The notes under the pieces are model-generated. The model worked only from the letters and a program-made list of their open reading frames with translations, searched no databases and was not told the origin of the DNA. Positions 1 through 8,815 of a DNA stretch of 64,000 nt are shown here, piece after piece (position 1 is the first letter of the stretch; the number at the start of each line of letters is the position of its first letter). The position numbers were made by a program, and so were the translations under genes. Source of the DNA: Aporhodopirellula aestuarii (GTDB lineage Bacteria > Planctomycetota > Planctomycetia > Pirellulales > Pirellulaceae); contig NZ_JAMQBK010000035.1 in assembly GCF_023701485.1 (NCBI RefSeq), positions 1-64,000 of the forward strand, given 5' to 3'.

Positions 1-108
1 GAGTTGGGAGTTGGGAGTTGGGAGTTGGGAGTTGGGAGTTGGGAGTTGGGAGTTGGGAGTTGGGAGTTGGGAGTTGGGAGTTGGGAGTTGGGAGTTGGGA
101 GTTGGGAG
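1..108. repeat. Heptanucleotide tandem repeat array, unit GAGTTGG
   Basis: About fifteen uninterrupted copies of the 7-bp unit GAGTTGG begin at the first base of the window, so the left end of the array is not seen. The array runs directly into the TAA stop codon (109-111, minus strand) of the symporter gene, so it is the immediate 3' flank of that gene. Because 7 is not a multiple of 3, the array could not stay in one frame after copy-number change. A shorter look-alike (GGGGAGTTAG) lies at about 1868-1877, just past the stop of the next gene. Confidence 0.95.
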
Positions 109-1839
109 TTAGCGGAAAATCCAGTAGAGGATTGCCATGACGACGATCAGTCCGGCCGAGAGAAGGCGGGGGTCGCCTAAGCGGGTTTTGCCGGGGATTT
201 TGAGGGCGGCTAGGGGCGTTTCCCAAGCGAGATCGGAACCGGTGGGCATGCCGTCGGTGGTCGCGCGTTGGACATCAGGCATCATGAGACTCAGGAGAAT
301 TTGGCCGATCACGCACAGCATGCAGAGGGTGAACGCCATCATCATGAATCCGCCAGGCAGTTGATTGAGTATCCCGTCAGGCACAAACGTGTTGATCGTG
401 AAGATGCCGATGCCGAGGATTGAGCCGCCAATGAGCGTGGTCGCCGCGGCTCGCGAGCTCGAGCCCCGCCAAAAGACGCCGAGTACCAGCACGGCGGTGA
501 TCGGCGGTGCAACGTGCGAGATGATGCTCGCCATCCCGTTGTAGATGCTCTCGAACATGTTCAGCGCGGGAACGAGAGCGACCGCGAGGACGAGTGCGAC
601 GCCAGCGGCGATCCGTCCGGATCGGACCAGCGATTTGTCACTGACGGATGGGTTAAAACGTTTGATTAAGTCGTAGCTGACCAGGGTCGAAATCGAATTC
701 ATCGCTCCTGACACCGTACTCATCAACGCCGCCATCAGGGCTGCGACGAGAATCCCTCGCAGTCCAGGTGGCAGCAGTTCCGTAATCATGCTTGCGTAGA
801 CGCCTTTGGATTGCACCTCTTCGTCGACGGTGATCATTGACAGATCAAGTCTGCCGTCGACGTATAACGCATAGGCGAGCAATCCGGGTAAGACGAACAG
901 GAATACCGGCAGGATCTTGAGCACGCCTGCGAAGATGGGTCCTTGGCGGGCGTGTTGTTCGTCTTTGGCTCCGAGGACGCGTTGGACGATGGTTTGGTCG
1001 GCGCACCAGTACCAAATTCCCAGCACGGGGTAGCCGAGCAGGACGGCGTACCAGGGCATGCCGTCTTTGTCGCCGTGGGGACGTAGCATGGAGAGCTTTT
1101 GTTCTTCGCCCTCCTGTTGCAAGATCGAGAGCAGGTTTTCCCAACCGTTCCAACCACCCGGAGAATCGGCTGGGCCGCCGAGTTGCCAGAACGCGAACCA
1201 AGTGATCAGCGCCGCGCCGGCCAAGAGAACAATCGTCTGGATGCTTTCCGTCACCACAACCGCCAGCAGTCCACCGACAATCGTGTAGATCCCGGTCAAA
1301 ACGCACAGCACGATCAGGCTGTAGATCATCGGGATTTCAAGGAGCTCTTCGAGGATGATGCCGCCGGTTAGGAGTGCGAATGCGATGTGGATGACGACGG
1401 CGGTCAAGACGGACACGAATGCAAGGCAATCGCGACAGGTGCGGTTGTAGCGTCGCTCAAGGAAGTCCGGCAGCGTCGAGATTCCCGATCGGATGTAGAA
1501 CGGGGCAAAGAAGAGTCCCAGCATCACGAGCGTGAAGCCGGCCATCCATTCGAAATTGCCGTTGAGGAGTCCGGTGTCGAACCCGTTTTGGGCGAAGCTG
1601 ACCAAGTGCAGGGTCGAGATGTTGGTGGCGAAGAGGGCCAACCCGATGCTGGCCCAGCCGAGGCTTTTTCCGGCGAGGAAGTACTCATCAGCGGCGCCCT
1701 GTCGAGCTTTGTGTCGCCAAGCAGCGAGCAATCCGATCGCGACGATTCCTATCAGGTAGATGACGGCGACGGTGATGTCGATCGGACCTAAATGAACGCG
1801 CGTACCTAGTTCAGATAGTTCACTCGTTGTGTGCTCCAT
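109..1839 (-). CDS. Sodium:solute symporter family (SSS) transporter
   Basis: A 576-residue polytopic membrane protein of the SSS/SLC5 family, which couples sodium entry to uptake of sugars, organic acids, vitamins or other solutes. Hydrophobic segments recur along the whole chain: the first at about residues 22-42, the last at the extreme C-terminus ending in YWIFR, consistent with the 13 or more helices usual for the family. The long hydrophilic loop near residues 220-260 is typical. The substrate cannot be read from sequence. It lies 39 bp downstream of a DUF1501 gene on the same strand, in a group with a DUF1549/DUF1553 cytochrome protein, so it may import a product released by that pair. 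The stop codon touches a heptamer repeat array. The ATG at 1837-1839 has no clear Shine-Dalgarno site. Confidence 0.9.
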   Translation of the reverse strand: MEHTTSELSELGTRVHLGPIDITVAVIYLIGIVAIGLLAAWRHKARQGAADEYFLAGKSLGWASIGLALFATNISTLHLVSFAQNGFDTGLLNGNFEWMAGFTLVMLGLFFAPFYIRSGISTLPDFLERRYNRTCRDCLAFVSVLTAVVIHIAFALLTGGIILEELLEIPMIYSLIVLCVLTGIYTIVGGLLAVVVTESIQTIVLLAGAALITWFAFWQLGGPADSPGGWNGWENLLSILQQEGEEQKLSMLRPHGDKDGMPWYAVLLGYPVLGIWYWCADQTIVQRVLGAKDEQHARQGPIFAGVLKILPVFLFVLPGLLAYALYVDGRLDLSMITVDEEVQSKGVYASMITELLPPGLRGILVAALMAALMSTVSGAMNSISTLVSYDLIKRFNPSVSDKSLVRSGRIAAGVALVLAVALVPALNMFESIYNGMASIISHVAPPITAVLVLGVFWRGSSSRAAATTLIGGSILGIGIFTINTFVPDGILNQLPGGFMMMAFTLCMLCVIGQILLSLMMPDVQRATTDGMPTGSDLAWETPLAALKIPGKTRLGDPRLLSAGLIVVMAILYWIFR

Positions 1840-1878
1840 GAGGGGCGTTTCATTTTGGTGGGGAAGTGGGGAGTTAGA

Positions 1879-3351
1879 TTAAGCGATCACGTCATTGATG
1901 ACGTGTCCTTTGACATCGGTTAGACGCATGTCGCGGCCACCGAAGCGGAAAGTGGATCGCGTGTGGTCGACGCCCATGAGGTGCAGCATCGTGGCGTGGA
2001 GATCGTGAATTTCGACGCGGTTTTCGATTGCTTTGTATCCCCATTCATCGGTGGCGCCGTAGATCGTGCCCGGTTTGACTCCGCCACCGGCCATCCAAAC
2101 GGTGAACCCGAACTGATTGTGGTCGCGTCCGTCTTTGCCTTGAGCAAACGGAGTGCGTCCGAACTCGCCAGCCCAGACGACAAGCGTTTCATCAAGGAGA
2201 CCGCGTTGGCGAAGATCTTTGAGCAACGCGGCGATCGGTTGGTCGACCGCAAGGGCATTGTTTTCGTGACCCGATTTGAGGTTGCCGTGTTGGTCCCAGC
2301 GATCGCCTCCGACTTTGGGGCAGGTCAGTTCGATGAAACGCACGCCGCGCTCGATCATCCGTCGCGCGATCAGGCACTGCGCCGCATACGTTTGCGTGGG
2401 TTGGTACTCCGATTCCATGCCATAGGCTTTGAGCACGTGGGCGGGTTCATCGTTGAGTGACATGACATCGGGGACAGCCATCTGCATGGCGTAGGCGAGT
2501 TCATAATTGCGGATCGCCGATTCGAGGCTGTCGTGTTGCCCAAATCGATCGACAGCAAACCCGTCAAGTTGGCTGATCAGGTCGAGCTTGTCTCGCTGTC
2601 GTTGCTGAGTCGGTTCGGTCGGTTCGATGTTAGCAACGCCGCTGCCCGATGGTTTGAAGATCGAGCCTTGGTAGCTGGCCGGTAGAAAACCGCTGCCGAA
2701 ACAATCGACGCCGCCCGGCGGGATCAGTCCGCCGTTGATCACGACAAAGCCCGGCAGGTTCTGGCACTCGCTGCCGAGGCCATAGTTCACCCACGCTCCC
2801 ATGCTGGGGCGTCCCTGCAGTCCGCTGCCTGTGTGCAGAAAGTAGTTTGCAAACGTGTGTTCGGGGAACTCCGAAACCATCGATCGGATGATCGCGAGTT
2901 CATCGACACAGGTGGCCACATGAGGAAACAGATCACTGACGGGAATGCCAGACTCACCGTACTGGTTGAACTTCCACGGACTGGCGAGCACGTTGCCGTT
3001 GTTGTTGAACTGGGTCGGCTCGACGTCGAATAGTTTGCCGGGATCTTTGCCGTCGAACTTGTCGAGCATTGGTTTGGGATCGAAGGTGTCGATCTGCGAT
3101 GGTCCGCCGTCCATGTAAAGGAAGATCACGTTTTTGGCGCGGACGGCATGATGTGGGCCGTGTGCGGCGGAGCCTTGCGGGACAGTGACTTTGGGTCCGG
3201 GAGGCGACGCGGTGGCCGCGAAGGCGGGGTCGGTTTGCAGGCCTGCTAATGCAACCGCTCCAAATCCGCTCGCACATCGCTTGAGCATCTCACGACGTGA
3301 TGTCGGTGCGGGCTGATATCGCTGGCACGGGAAGGGGTAGTTTAGTGACAT
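1879..3351 (-). CDS. DUF1501 family Tat-exported protein
   Basis: A 490-residue member of the DUF1501 family, which is strongly expanded in planctomycetes and shares the alkaline-phosphatase/sulfatase-like fold. The N-terminus has a twin-arginine export signal (SRREMLKR, arginines 19-20, then a hydrophobic stretch rich in Ala/Gly), so the protein is probably exported folded. Family-type segments include FLYMDGGPSQIDTFDPKP and, near the C-terminus, WAGEFGRTPFAQ and RDHNQFGFTVWMAGGG. The enzymatic activity of this family is not established. It sits between the DUF1549/DUF1553 cytochrome gene (139 bp upstream) and the symporter (39 bp downstream), the usual planctomycete pairing. Confidence is high for the family and low for biochemical role. 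Confidence 0.92.
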   Translation of the reverse strand: MSLNYPFPCQRYQPAPTSRREMLKRCASGFGAVALAGLQTDPAFAATASPPGPKVTVPQGSAAHGPHHAVRAKNVIFLYMDGGPSQIDTFDPKPMLDKFDGKDPGKLFDVEPTQFNNNGNVLASPWKFNQYGESGIPVSDLFPHVATCVDELAIIRSMVSEFPEHTFANYFLHTGSGLQGRPSMGAWVNYGLGSECQNLPGFVVINGGLIPPGGVDCFGSGFLPASYQGSIFKPSGSGVANIEPTEPTQQRQRDKLDLISQLDGFAVDRFGQHDSLESAIRNYELAYAMQMAVPDVMSLNDEPAHVLKAYGMESEYQPTQTYAAQCLIARRMIERGVRFIELTCPKVGGDRWDQHGNLKSGHENNALAVDQPIAALLKDLRQRGLLDETLVVWAGEFGRTPFAQGKDGRDHNQFGFTVWMAGGGVKPGTIYGATDEWGYKAIENRVEIHDLHATMLHLMGVDHTRSTFRFGGRDMRLTDVKGHVINDVIA

Positions 3352-3490
3352 GGGAGGGACTGCAGGTGGGAGGGCGTTTCGAGGCGGGAAGGAGGAGGTG
3401 AGGCGGGAAGGGGGGGGTGTCGAGGAGCGGGCGGACGAAGTGAGGGGGGCTCATCACGCCGGCGTGGCGGTCACGTCATCATAGCACGGC
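3352..3490. other. G-rich intergenic stretch between two same-strand genes
   Basis: The plus strand at about 3352-3450 is strongly purine-biased, with repeated GGG runs and one run of eight G residues near 3409-3416. The minus-strand transcript leading into the DUF1501 gene would therefore be C-rich. No ORF of coding character, terminator hairpin or promoter is evident. Confidence 0.6.
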
Positions 3491-6400
3491 TCACGGCAGG
3501 AAGATGAATTCCTTGGTATTGACCAAGGCGTGGGCAACGTCGGCCCACAGGTCGACGTCGTCGGGAGACACGTCTCTGGCTTTCGATTCGGAGTTGATGA
3601 AGGCCAACGTGATCGTGGTTTCTTGATCGGTCGGTGTTCTCGCGAAAGCCATCTCATACATTCGTTTGAGTCGCGATTCGGCATCGGCGTACTGTTCGAT
3701 CGTCCGAGTCGCCCACGTTTTTGTTTGCTCCACCACAAACGGGTCGTTCATCAGAATCAGAGCTTGGGCGGGAACGTTGGAAACGTTGCGTCGTCCCATG
3801 GTGCTAAATGGTGCCGGTGTGTCGAAGGTGAGCATGAACGGGGACAGGAAGTTTCTTCGCACCGCGGTGTAGATCGAGCGGCGGCCTTCCCCATCGAGCG
3901 GTCCGCTCTTACGCGGCCTTCCACGTCCGTCCATAAACGGTGTCAGGTGGATCGGGATCGGCTCGCCGAACATGGTGGGATCGAGACGTCCTGACAAAGT
4001 GAGCAGTGCGTCGCGGATCGCTTCGCCCTCGAGCCGTTTGGGCGGACGGTGATGCCAGAACATGTTTTTGGGATCGGTTTGGATCGCCTCTGCGTCCGGC
4101 TGGCTGCTGAGTTGATAGGTACGTGAAAGCACGATTTTGCGGATCGTCTTTTTGATGCTTCGTCCGTTGGCATCAAAGTCTTTTGCCAGGTAATCGAGCA
4201 GTTCGGGATGAGTCGGCAGTTGTCCGAGGACGCCAAAATCGTCGACAGTTGGCACGATCCCACGTCCCATCAGGTAGTGCCAGATTCGGTTGACGGCAAC
4301 TCGCGAGGTCAACGGATTGTCTGGGGCGTTGATGTGTTCGGCGAGTTCGAGTCGACCGCTGCCCTCACGGATCTTCATCGGCTCATTACCGCTGAGAGCG
4401 GTGAGGAAGTGGCGTGGTTCCAGATCGCCGGGTTTCGATGAGTTGCCGCGGATCAAGACATGATCGTCTTCGCTGGTTCCGTCCATCATGGCCATTGCCA
4501 AATGCGAGCGTCGCATGATTTGACCTTGGAGTGCAGACCGTTCGCGTTTCCAAGACTCGACGAGGTCGGCGGCTTCTCGGTTGATCAATTCGTTTGCGGC
4601 GTTTTCATAATCGGCAATCGCTGCGGCGGCGTTGGCGGTGTGTTCGTCGATCGATTTGGTCGTGTCACGATCGGTCCCTTGGAGAACCAGCGACACGGCG
4701 AGTTGTTTGTCCTCGGCGGGCGTGAATTCGAGGTGGATGCGGTGGCCGATGTAACGGTCCAGACGCATGGTGACCCAATCGCTATTGCCTTTGATCGGCT
4801 TGATCGTTTCGCCGTGCAGCGGACCGGCGATAAGTCGGTGTGAATCGACGCAGGCGACGACATGGCCTTCCCCGCGGACGCGGATGGAGACGTCGCCGTT
4901 TTCGAGTAGGAAGGTTGGCGTACGGAGCGTGCGGCCGCTGCGGGGAATTTGATAGAGTCGATTGCGGTGGCCGATTCCCTGTTCGGTGATCGATTCGAGA
5001 CCATTCCAGATCGGATCATTGATTGCCGCATTTTCGGTCGAGAATGCCAGTGACTTTCCTTCTTCGCCGAGGGTCCAATAGGCGTCGCCGATCGCGGTCG
5101 GTCGATTGCCGAAGATGAAACCGTCTTGCATGTATTGGTCGCCGGCGAGCGAACCGTAATCGACGAGTGATGGGACGCTCAGCGGTGCGATTGTTGGGCG
5201 AGTTAGCCCGTTGTTTTGCAGAACGCCTTCGAGTTCATGTCGATAGGACTCGTCGAGTGCATTGATTTGTTGTGCGACGCGTCGGTTGTGCTCCAGCGAC
5301 TCAAACCGTACTTCGCGGAAATCGCTGCTTTGCAAGAACCCAGACAGCGAATAGTAGTCTGCCGTCGAAATGGCATCGAACTTGTGATCATGGCAACGGG
5401 CGCAGGCCACCGTCACGCCGAGGAATGTTTTGGACATGACATCGATCATGTTGTCAAAACGGTCCGCTTCGTCTTTGCGAATGTCGACGGGGGAGTGAAC
5501 CCATTCGCCCAAGAACCAGAATCCGGTGCCGAGGATGGATTCGTTGTATCCCGTCTCGGGGTTTAATCGCGGATTCGCGAGTAGGTCGCCGGCGAGATGT
5601 TCCCGGACCAATTGGTCGTACGGGACGTCTTCGTTGAGGGCACGAATAATGTAATCGCGATACTGGAAAGCGTTTCGGGTATCGTCATCGAATTCGTGGC
5701 CTCGCGATTCGGCGTAACGCACGAGATCCAACCAATGGCGTCCCCATCGTTCACCGAACTGAGGTGAGTCGAGTAATTGATCGACGAGATTTTCGAGAGC
5801 GTTCGGGGATGTGTCGCTTAGGAAGTTTGCGGTTTGTTCGGGAGTGGGCGGCAGGCCGATGAGATCGAAGTACAACCGCCGCATCAGTTCGGCGCGTCCC
5901 GCGTCGCCGGTGGGTTTCAGGTTTTGGGCTTCGAGACGCGCGAGGATGAATCGATCGAGTTCATCATGTGGCCACTGCGTGTCGGCGACGTCCGGAATCT
6001 TGGGTGACTCAATGGGTTGCCAAACCCAATGTTCATTTCGTCGGGATTCGATGTCGAAGGTGGGGCGGGTGAAGTCGCCGCCAGCTTCTTCGGCAGGCCA
6101 GGGGGCACCCATTTCGACCCACCGCTCCAGTGCAGCGATTTGTTCGGGGGGGAGCATTCCGGCGGGCGGCATTTCGTACGATTCGTATCGGACCGCTTCG
6201 ATGAACAGGCTACCGTCGACGTCGCCGGGAATGATCGCTTCGCCGGAATCGCCGCCATGCAGTAGCGCCTCTCGGCTGTCAACGAAGAGGCCGGCTTGAA
6301 GTTTCTCCGATTCGCCGCTGTGGCAGGAGTAGCAGGCCTCGACCAGGACCGGGCGAATCTCTTTCTCGAAGAATTCGAGTTGTTCCGCGGTCGGCTCGGC

Positions 6401-6493
6401 ACCGACGGTGTCGGACGCCATCGTGGCATCGGCAGACATCGTCAACAGCACAGAAGCCAGTGCTAAGCATAGGAAGATAACAAAGCGGTTCAT
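3491..6493 (-). CDS. DUF1549/DUF1553 protein with planctomycete-type cytochrome c domain
   Basis: A large secreted protein (1000 residues from the chosen start) with the classic planctomycete order: signal peptide (MNRFVIFLCLALASVLL), cytochrome c-like region with one CYSCH heme motif at about residues 54-58, then a DUF1549 region (YFDLIGLPPTPEQ, RWGRHWLDLVRYAESRGHEFD), a central beta-rich part and a C-terminal DUF1553 region (NPLTSRVAVNRIWHYLMGRG, FDTPAPFSTMGRRNVSNVPA). A CARCHDHKFD motif in the middle is another conserved cysteine site. The ATG at 6491-6493 is preferred over an upstream ATG at 6541 because it begins a proper signal peptide and has an AAAGAGAG Shine-Dalgarno-like stretch upstream. 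Its partner DUF1501 gene follows 139 bp downstream. The pair is thought to act in periplasmic or surface redox chemistry or polymer breakdown; the substrate is unknown. Confidence 0.92.
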   Translation of the reverse strand: MNRFVIFLCLALASVLLTMSADATMASDTVGAEPTAEQLEFFEKEIRPVLVEACYSCHSGESEKLQAGLFVDSREALLHGGDSGEAIIPGDVDGSLFIEAVRYESYEMPPAGMLPPEQIAALERWVEMGAPWPAEEAGGDFTRPTFDIESRRNEHWVWQPIESPKIPDVADTQWPHDELDRFILARLEAQNLKPTGDAGRAELMRRLYFDLIGLPPTPEQTANFLSDTSPNALENLVDQLLDSPQFGERWGRHWLDLVRYAESRGHEFDDDTRNAFQYRDYIIRALNEDVPYDQLVREHLAGDLLANPRLNPETGYNESILGTGFWFLGEWVHSPVDIRKDEADRFDNMIDVMSKTFLGVTVACARCHDHKFDAISTADYYSLSGFLQSSDFREVRFESLEHNRRVAQQINALDESYRHELEGVLQNNGLTRPTIAPLSVPSLVDYGSLAGDQYMQDGFIFGNRPTAIGDAYWTLGEEGKSLAFSTENAAINDPIWNGLESITEQGIGHRNRLYQIPRSGRTLRTPTFLLENGDVSIRVRGEGHVVACVDSHRLIAGPLHGETIKPIKGNSDWVTMRLDRYIGHRIHLEFTPAEDKQLAVSLVLQGTDRDTTKSIDEHTANAAAAIADYENAANELINREAADLVESWKRERSALQGQIMRRSHLAMAMMDGTSEDDHVLIRGNSSKPGDLEPRHFLTALSGNEPMKIREGSGRLELAEHINAPDNPLTSRVAVNRIWHYLMGRGIVPTVDDFGVLGQLPTHPELLDYLAKDFDANGRSIKKTIRKIVLSRTYQLSSQPDAEAIQTDPKNMFWHHRPPKRLEGEAIRDALLTLSGRLDPTMFGEPIPIHLTPFMDGRGRPRKSGPLDGEGRRSIYTAVRRNFLSPFMLTFDTPAPFSTMGRRNVSNVPAQALILMNDPFVVEQTKTWATRTIEQYADAESRLKRMYEMAFARTPTDQETTITLAFINSESKARDVSPDDVDLWADVAHALVNTKEFIFLP

Positions 6494-7064
6494 CGGCTCT
6501 CTTTCGGATCGGTCTGTTTGCACGTCCCTCATCACCATCATTGCGTGCCAAAACGCTTCCTGTGAGGATAATGTGCGACGGTCGATTAATCCATTGCGAC
6601 ACGCCGCGTAGGCATCATCGACACCTTCATTACGGATTAATGTACCCTCGGCACGCTGCCCATCTTTGGCCGGTGGGATCGGTAACCATGACGACGATCA
6701 CTGCGAATCCGTTCGCATTCTGGGCATCCACCTGACCGGCCATTGGCTTCTACGATACACTAGTGGCTTGAATAACCTAAATTTGAAGGGTTGCTCGAAC
6801 CGGAGGGCTCGCGCCCTGCCGCTTAAAGCCTAGCGGAACGGCGCGAGCCGTCCGGTGTCACCCCCAAATCGAATGCTAATCAAGCACGAGTGTTTTGGCT
6901 GACCTGAATAAAAGGGTTGCTCGAATCGGAGGGCTTGCGCCCTGCCGCTAATATGCCTAGCGGAACGGCGCGAGCGGTCCGGTCCCACCCCAAGTTTTTA
7001 ACGCTGACAAAGCACTCGTGGGTGGGCCGCAAAACGAACAAACGCCAATGTCGGAGGGCTGTGA
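6494..7064. other. 571-bp intergenic region with two direct copies of a hairpin repeat
   Basis: This region separates divergently transcribed genes and should hold the promoters of both. The only clear structure is the pair of hairpin repeats at 6786-6985, annotated separately. Short open frames here (for example 6541-6735 and 6917-7132 on the plus strand) have no recognisable product and run through the repeats, so I do not call them genes. Confidence 0.7.
6786..6985. repeat. Two direct copies of an imperfect palindromic intergenic repeat
   Basis: Two copies start at 6786 and 6912 (126 bp apart), each opening with AAGGGTTGCTCGAA. Inside each copy one arm (CCGGAGGGCTCGCGCC) and a second arm (GGCGCGAGCCGTCCGG) are inverted repeats of about 24 bp with a few mismatches and a loop of about 9 bases. 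The second arm is also present, in a different arrangement, at 62896-63086 in this window, which shows that it is a dispersed genomic family and not a local duplication alone. Confidence 0.88.
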
Positions 7065-7742
7065 GTGCTAGTTGTCGAGAATGTCAAGAAATCTTATGCG
7101 ACGGTGGGCGAGCCGCTGCAAGTCTTGCGTGATGTTTCGCTCAGTCTCGAACCCGGACAATCGGCAGCGATCGTCGGCCCCAGTGGCAGTGGTAAGACGA
7201 CGTTGCTGCAGATCTTAGGAACGCTGGACCAGCCAGATGAGGGGAGCGTGACGATCAATGGTACCGATCCGTTCACCCTTGATGAAAAACGACGGGCAGC
7301 GTTCCGGAACAAAACGATTGGGTTTGTCTTTCAAGATCACCATCTGTTGCCACAGTTATCGGTGATCGAAAACGTGTTGATTCCCGCCTTGGCAACGGGG
7401 AAACCGACGGACAATGATACGCAGCGTGCCATCTCGCTGATCGACGCCGTGGGGTTGAGCGAGCGAAGTTCCCACTTACCGGGTGAGTTGTCCGGCGGAG
7501 AACGGGAGCGGGTGGCGATCGCGCGTGCGATGTTGATGCGTCCAACCTTGATTCTAGCTGACGAGCCGACCGGGAATTTGGATTCTCGCACGGCGAATGA
7601 CATCACCGAATTGTTGCTTCGATTGCAAGCCGATGAAAAGGCGGTGCTGATCACGGTGACACATTCGTTAGCACTTGCCGAAGCGATGGGAAGCCAGTTC
7701 GAATTGAGCGAGGGTAGGCTCGTCCAACGGGCGACGGTCTAG
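7065..7742 (+). CDS. ABC transporter ATP-binding protein, LolD/MacB-like
   Basis: A 225-residue ATPase subunit of the LolD/MacB/FtsE group, which energises lipoprotein release, efflux or division-related transport. The Walker A motif GPSGSGKTT is at residues 38-46, the ABC signature is LSGGERERVAIARA, and the Walker B and following residues are LILADEPTGNLDSRT. The length fits a stand-alone ATPase. The GTG start at 7065 is supported by a GGAGG Shine-Dalgarno site at 7053-7057, seven bases upstream. No permease gene (FtsX/MacB type) is adjacent, since a DUF58 gene follows, so the membrane partner must be encoded elsewhere. Confidence 0.93.
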   Translation: MLVVENVKKSYATVGEPLQVLRDVSLSLEPGQSAAIVGPSGSGKTTLLQILGTLDQPDEGSVTINGTDPFTLDEKRRAAFRNKTIGFVFQDHHLLPQLSVIENVLIPALATGKPTDNDTQRAISLIDAVGLSERSSHLPGELSGGERERVAIARAMLMRPTLILADEPTGNLDSRTANDITELLLRLQADEKAVLITVTHSLALAEAMGSQFELSEGRLVQRATV

Positions 7743-7859
7743 ACACGATCGCGGTGCCGCGTTTGATCGTCGGCCGCGTCAGGCCACGGTTGGCATTTGG
7801 GGAAAGAGCGTTTTCCGACTTCGATTTTGATCCACTCATTTCACGGAAGTGATTCGCGT

Positions 7860-8747
7860 ATGACACAGTCGCTCGCTCCCGAGACGTTGCAGAAAATCAA
7901 GCGGCTCGATTTGCGCGCCCGCATGGTCGTGCGAGGTTTTTTGCAAGGATTGCATTCGAGCCCGCTGCAAGGGTTTTCGGTTCAGTTCAGCGAGCATCGG
8001 CGATACAACCGTGGGGACGACCCCAAACAACTCGATTGGCTGGTGTACGCCAAGACAGATAAGTACTACGTCAAACGTTACGAAGCTGAAACCAACCTGA
8101 CCGGTTATCTGGTCATGGATTTGTCGAAATCGATGGGGTTTAGTGAACGCCAGTCGATGACCAAGTTCGAATATGCGACTTGCCTCGCCGCGTCGTTAAC
8201 GTATTTGATGACGATGCAAAAAGATCCGGTCGGTTTGCTGACATTTCGAGACAAACTCCGCGCGGTGCTGCCCGCTCGAAGTCGACGGGGGCATTTGGGG
8301 GATGTCATGGCGGCGTTGTCGGGGATGACGCCTGACGGCACCACTGATATCGCGACGAGTCTGGTGCAAGTCGCCGCGATGTTGCGACAGAAAAGCTTGG
8401 TGATGTTGTTCTCCGATCTGCTGGGCGATCCCGTTGAGATACTCAACTCACTCGGACGGCTGCGTCATGGGGGGCACGACGTGATCGTGTTTCATGTGAT
8501 GGACGAAGCCGAGGTGCATTTCCCCTATGATGGCCCGGTCGAGTTTGAAGATCCCGAGACAGGCGAAGTCGTGACGGTGGATGCGACCGGTTTTCGAGCC
8601 GAGTATCTGCGCGGCGTGGACGCGTTTCGCGAAACCTATAGCGAAGGTTGCAATCGGATGCGAATTGACTACGTTGCGCTAGACACGAGCATGCCGTTTG
8701 ACAAAGCATTGACAGAATATTTGCAGCAACGACAGGCTCGGTTCTGA
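7860..8747 (+). CDS. DUF58 domain protein with vWA-type MIDAS motif
   Basis: A 295-residue DUF58 protein. The conserved segment RRYNRGDDPKQLDWLVYAKT and the vWA-type metal site DLSKS (in VMDLSKSMGF) are both present. DUF58 proteins usually act with MoxR AAA+ ATPases in chaperone-like or maturation complexes. Here no MoxR gene is adjacent; the only one in the window is about 22 kb away at 29936-31123, in an operon with its own vWA-like protein. The ATG at 7860 is chosen because the frame upstream of it has no family similarity; a GGAAG stretch lies about 12 bases upstream. A perfect hairpin follows the stop codon at 8762-8785. Confidence 0.9.
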   Translation: MTQSLAPETLQKIKRLDLRARMVVRGFLQGLHSSPLQGFSVQFSEHRRYNRGDDPKQLDWLVYAKTDKYYVKRYEAETNLTGYLVMDLSKSMGFSERQSMTKFEYATCLAASLTYLMTMQKDPVGLLTFRDKLRAVLPARSRRGHLGDVMAALSGMTPDGTTDIATSLVQVAAMLRQKSLVMLFSDLLGDPVEILNSLGRLRHGGHDVIVFHVMDEAEVHFPYDGPVEFEDPETGEVVTVDATGFRAEYLRGVDAFRETYSEGCNRMRIDYVALDTSMPFDKALTEYLQQRQARF

Positions 8748-8761
8748 AATTCCCCACCCGT

Positions 8762-8785
8762 GCTCACACTCGGTAGAGTGTGAGC
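8762..8785 (+). terminator. Perfect hairpin after the DUF58 gene
   Basis: GCTCACACTC (8762-8771), loop GGTA and GAGTGTGAGC (8776-8785) form a perfect 10-bp stem 14 bp past the DUF58 stop codon. There is only a short T run after it (CTTTC), so it may be a weak terminator or an RNA-processing element. It overlaps the earliest possible GTG start (8780) of the next gene, which argues for the later ATG at 8816. Confidence 0.6.
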
Positions 8786-8815
8786 GAGCTTTCAATGAGA
8801 GTCTCCGGTAATCCG

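Noticed and set aside
1-108. CRISPR array
   Set aside because: The units are 7 bp, contiguous and without spacers, so it is a simple tandem repeat.
6600-7060. tRNA or small RNA gene in the repeat region
   Set aside because: Hairpins are present but no cloverleaf, T-loop GTTCRANNC context or anticodon stem fits; the copies form simple palindromes.
7860-8747. DUF58 gene as part of the MoxR ternary operon
   Set aside because: It is about 22 kb away on the other strand, and the operon contains its own vWA-like protein, so a direct link is not supported.
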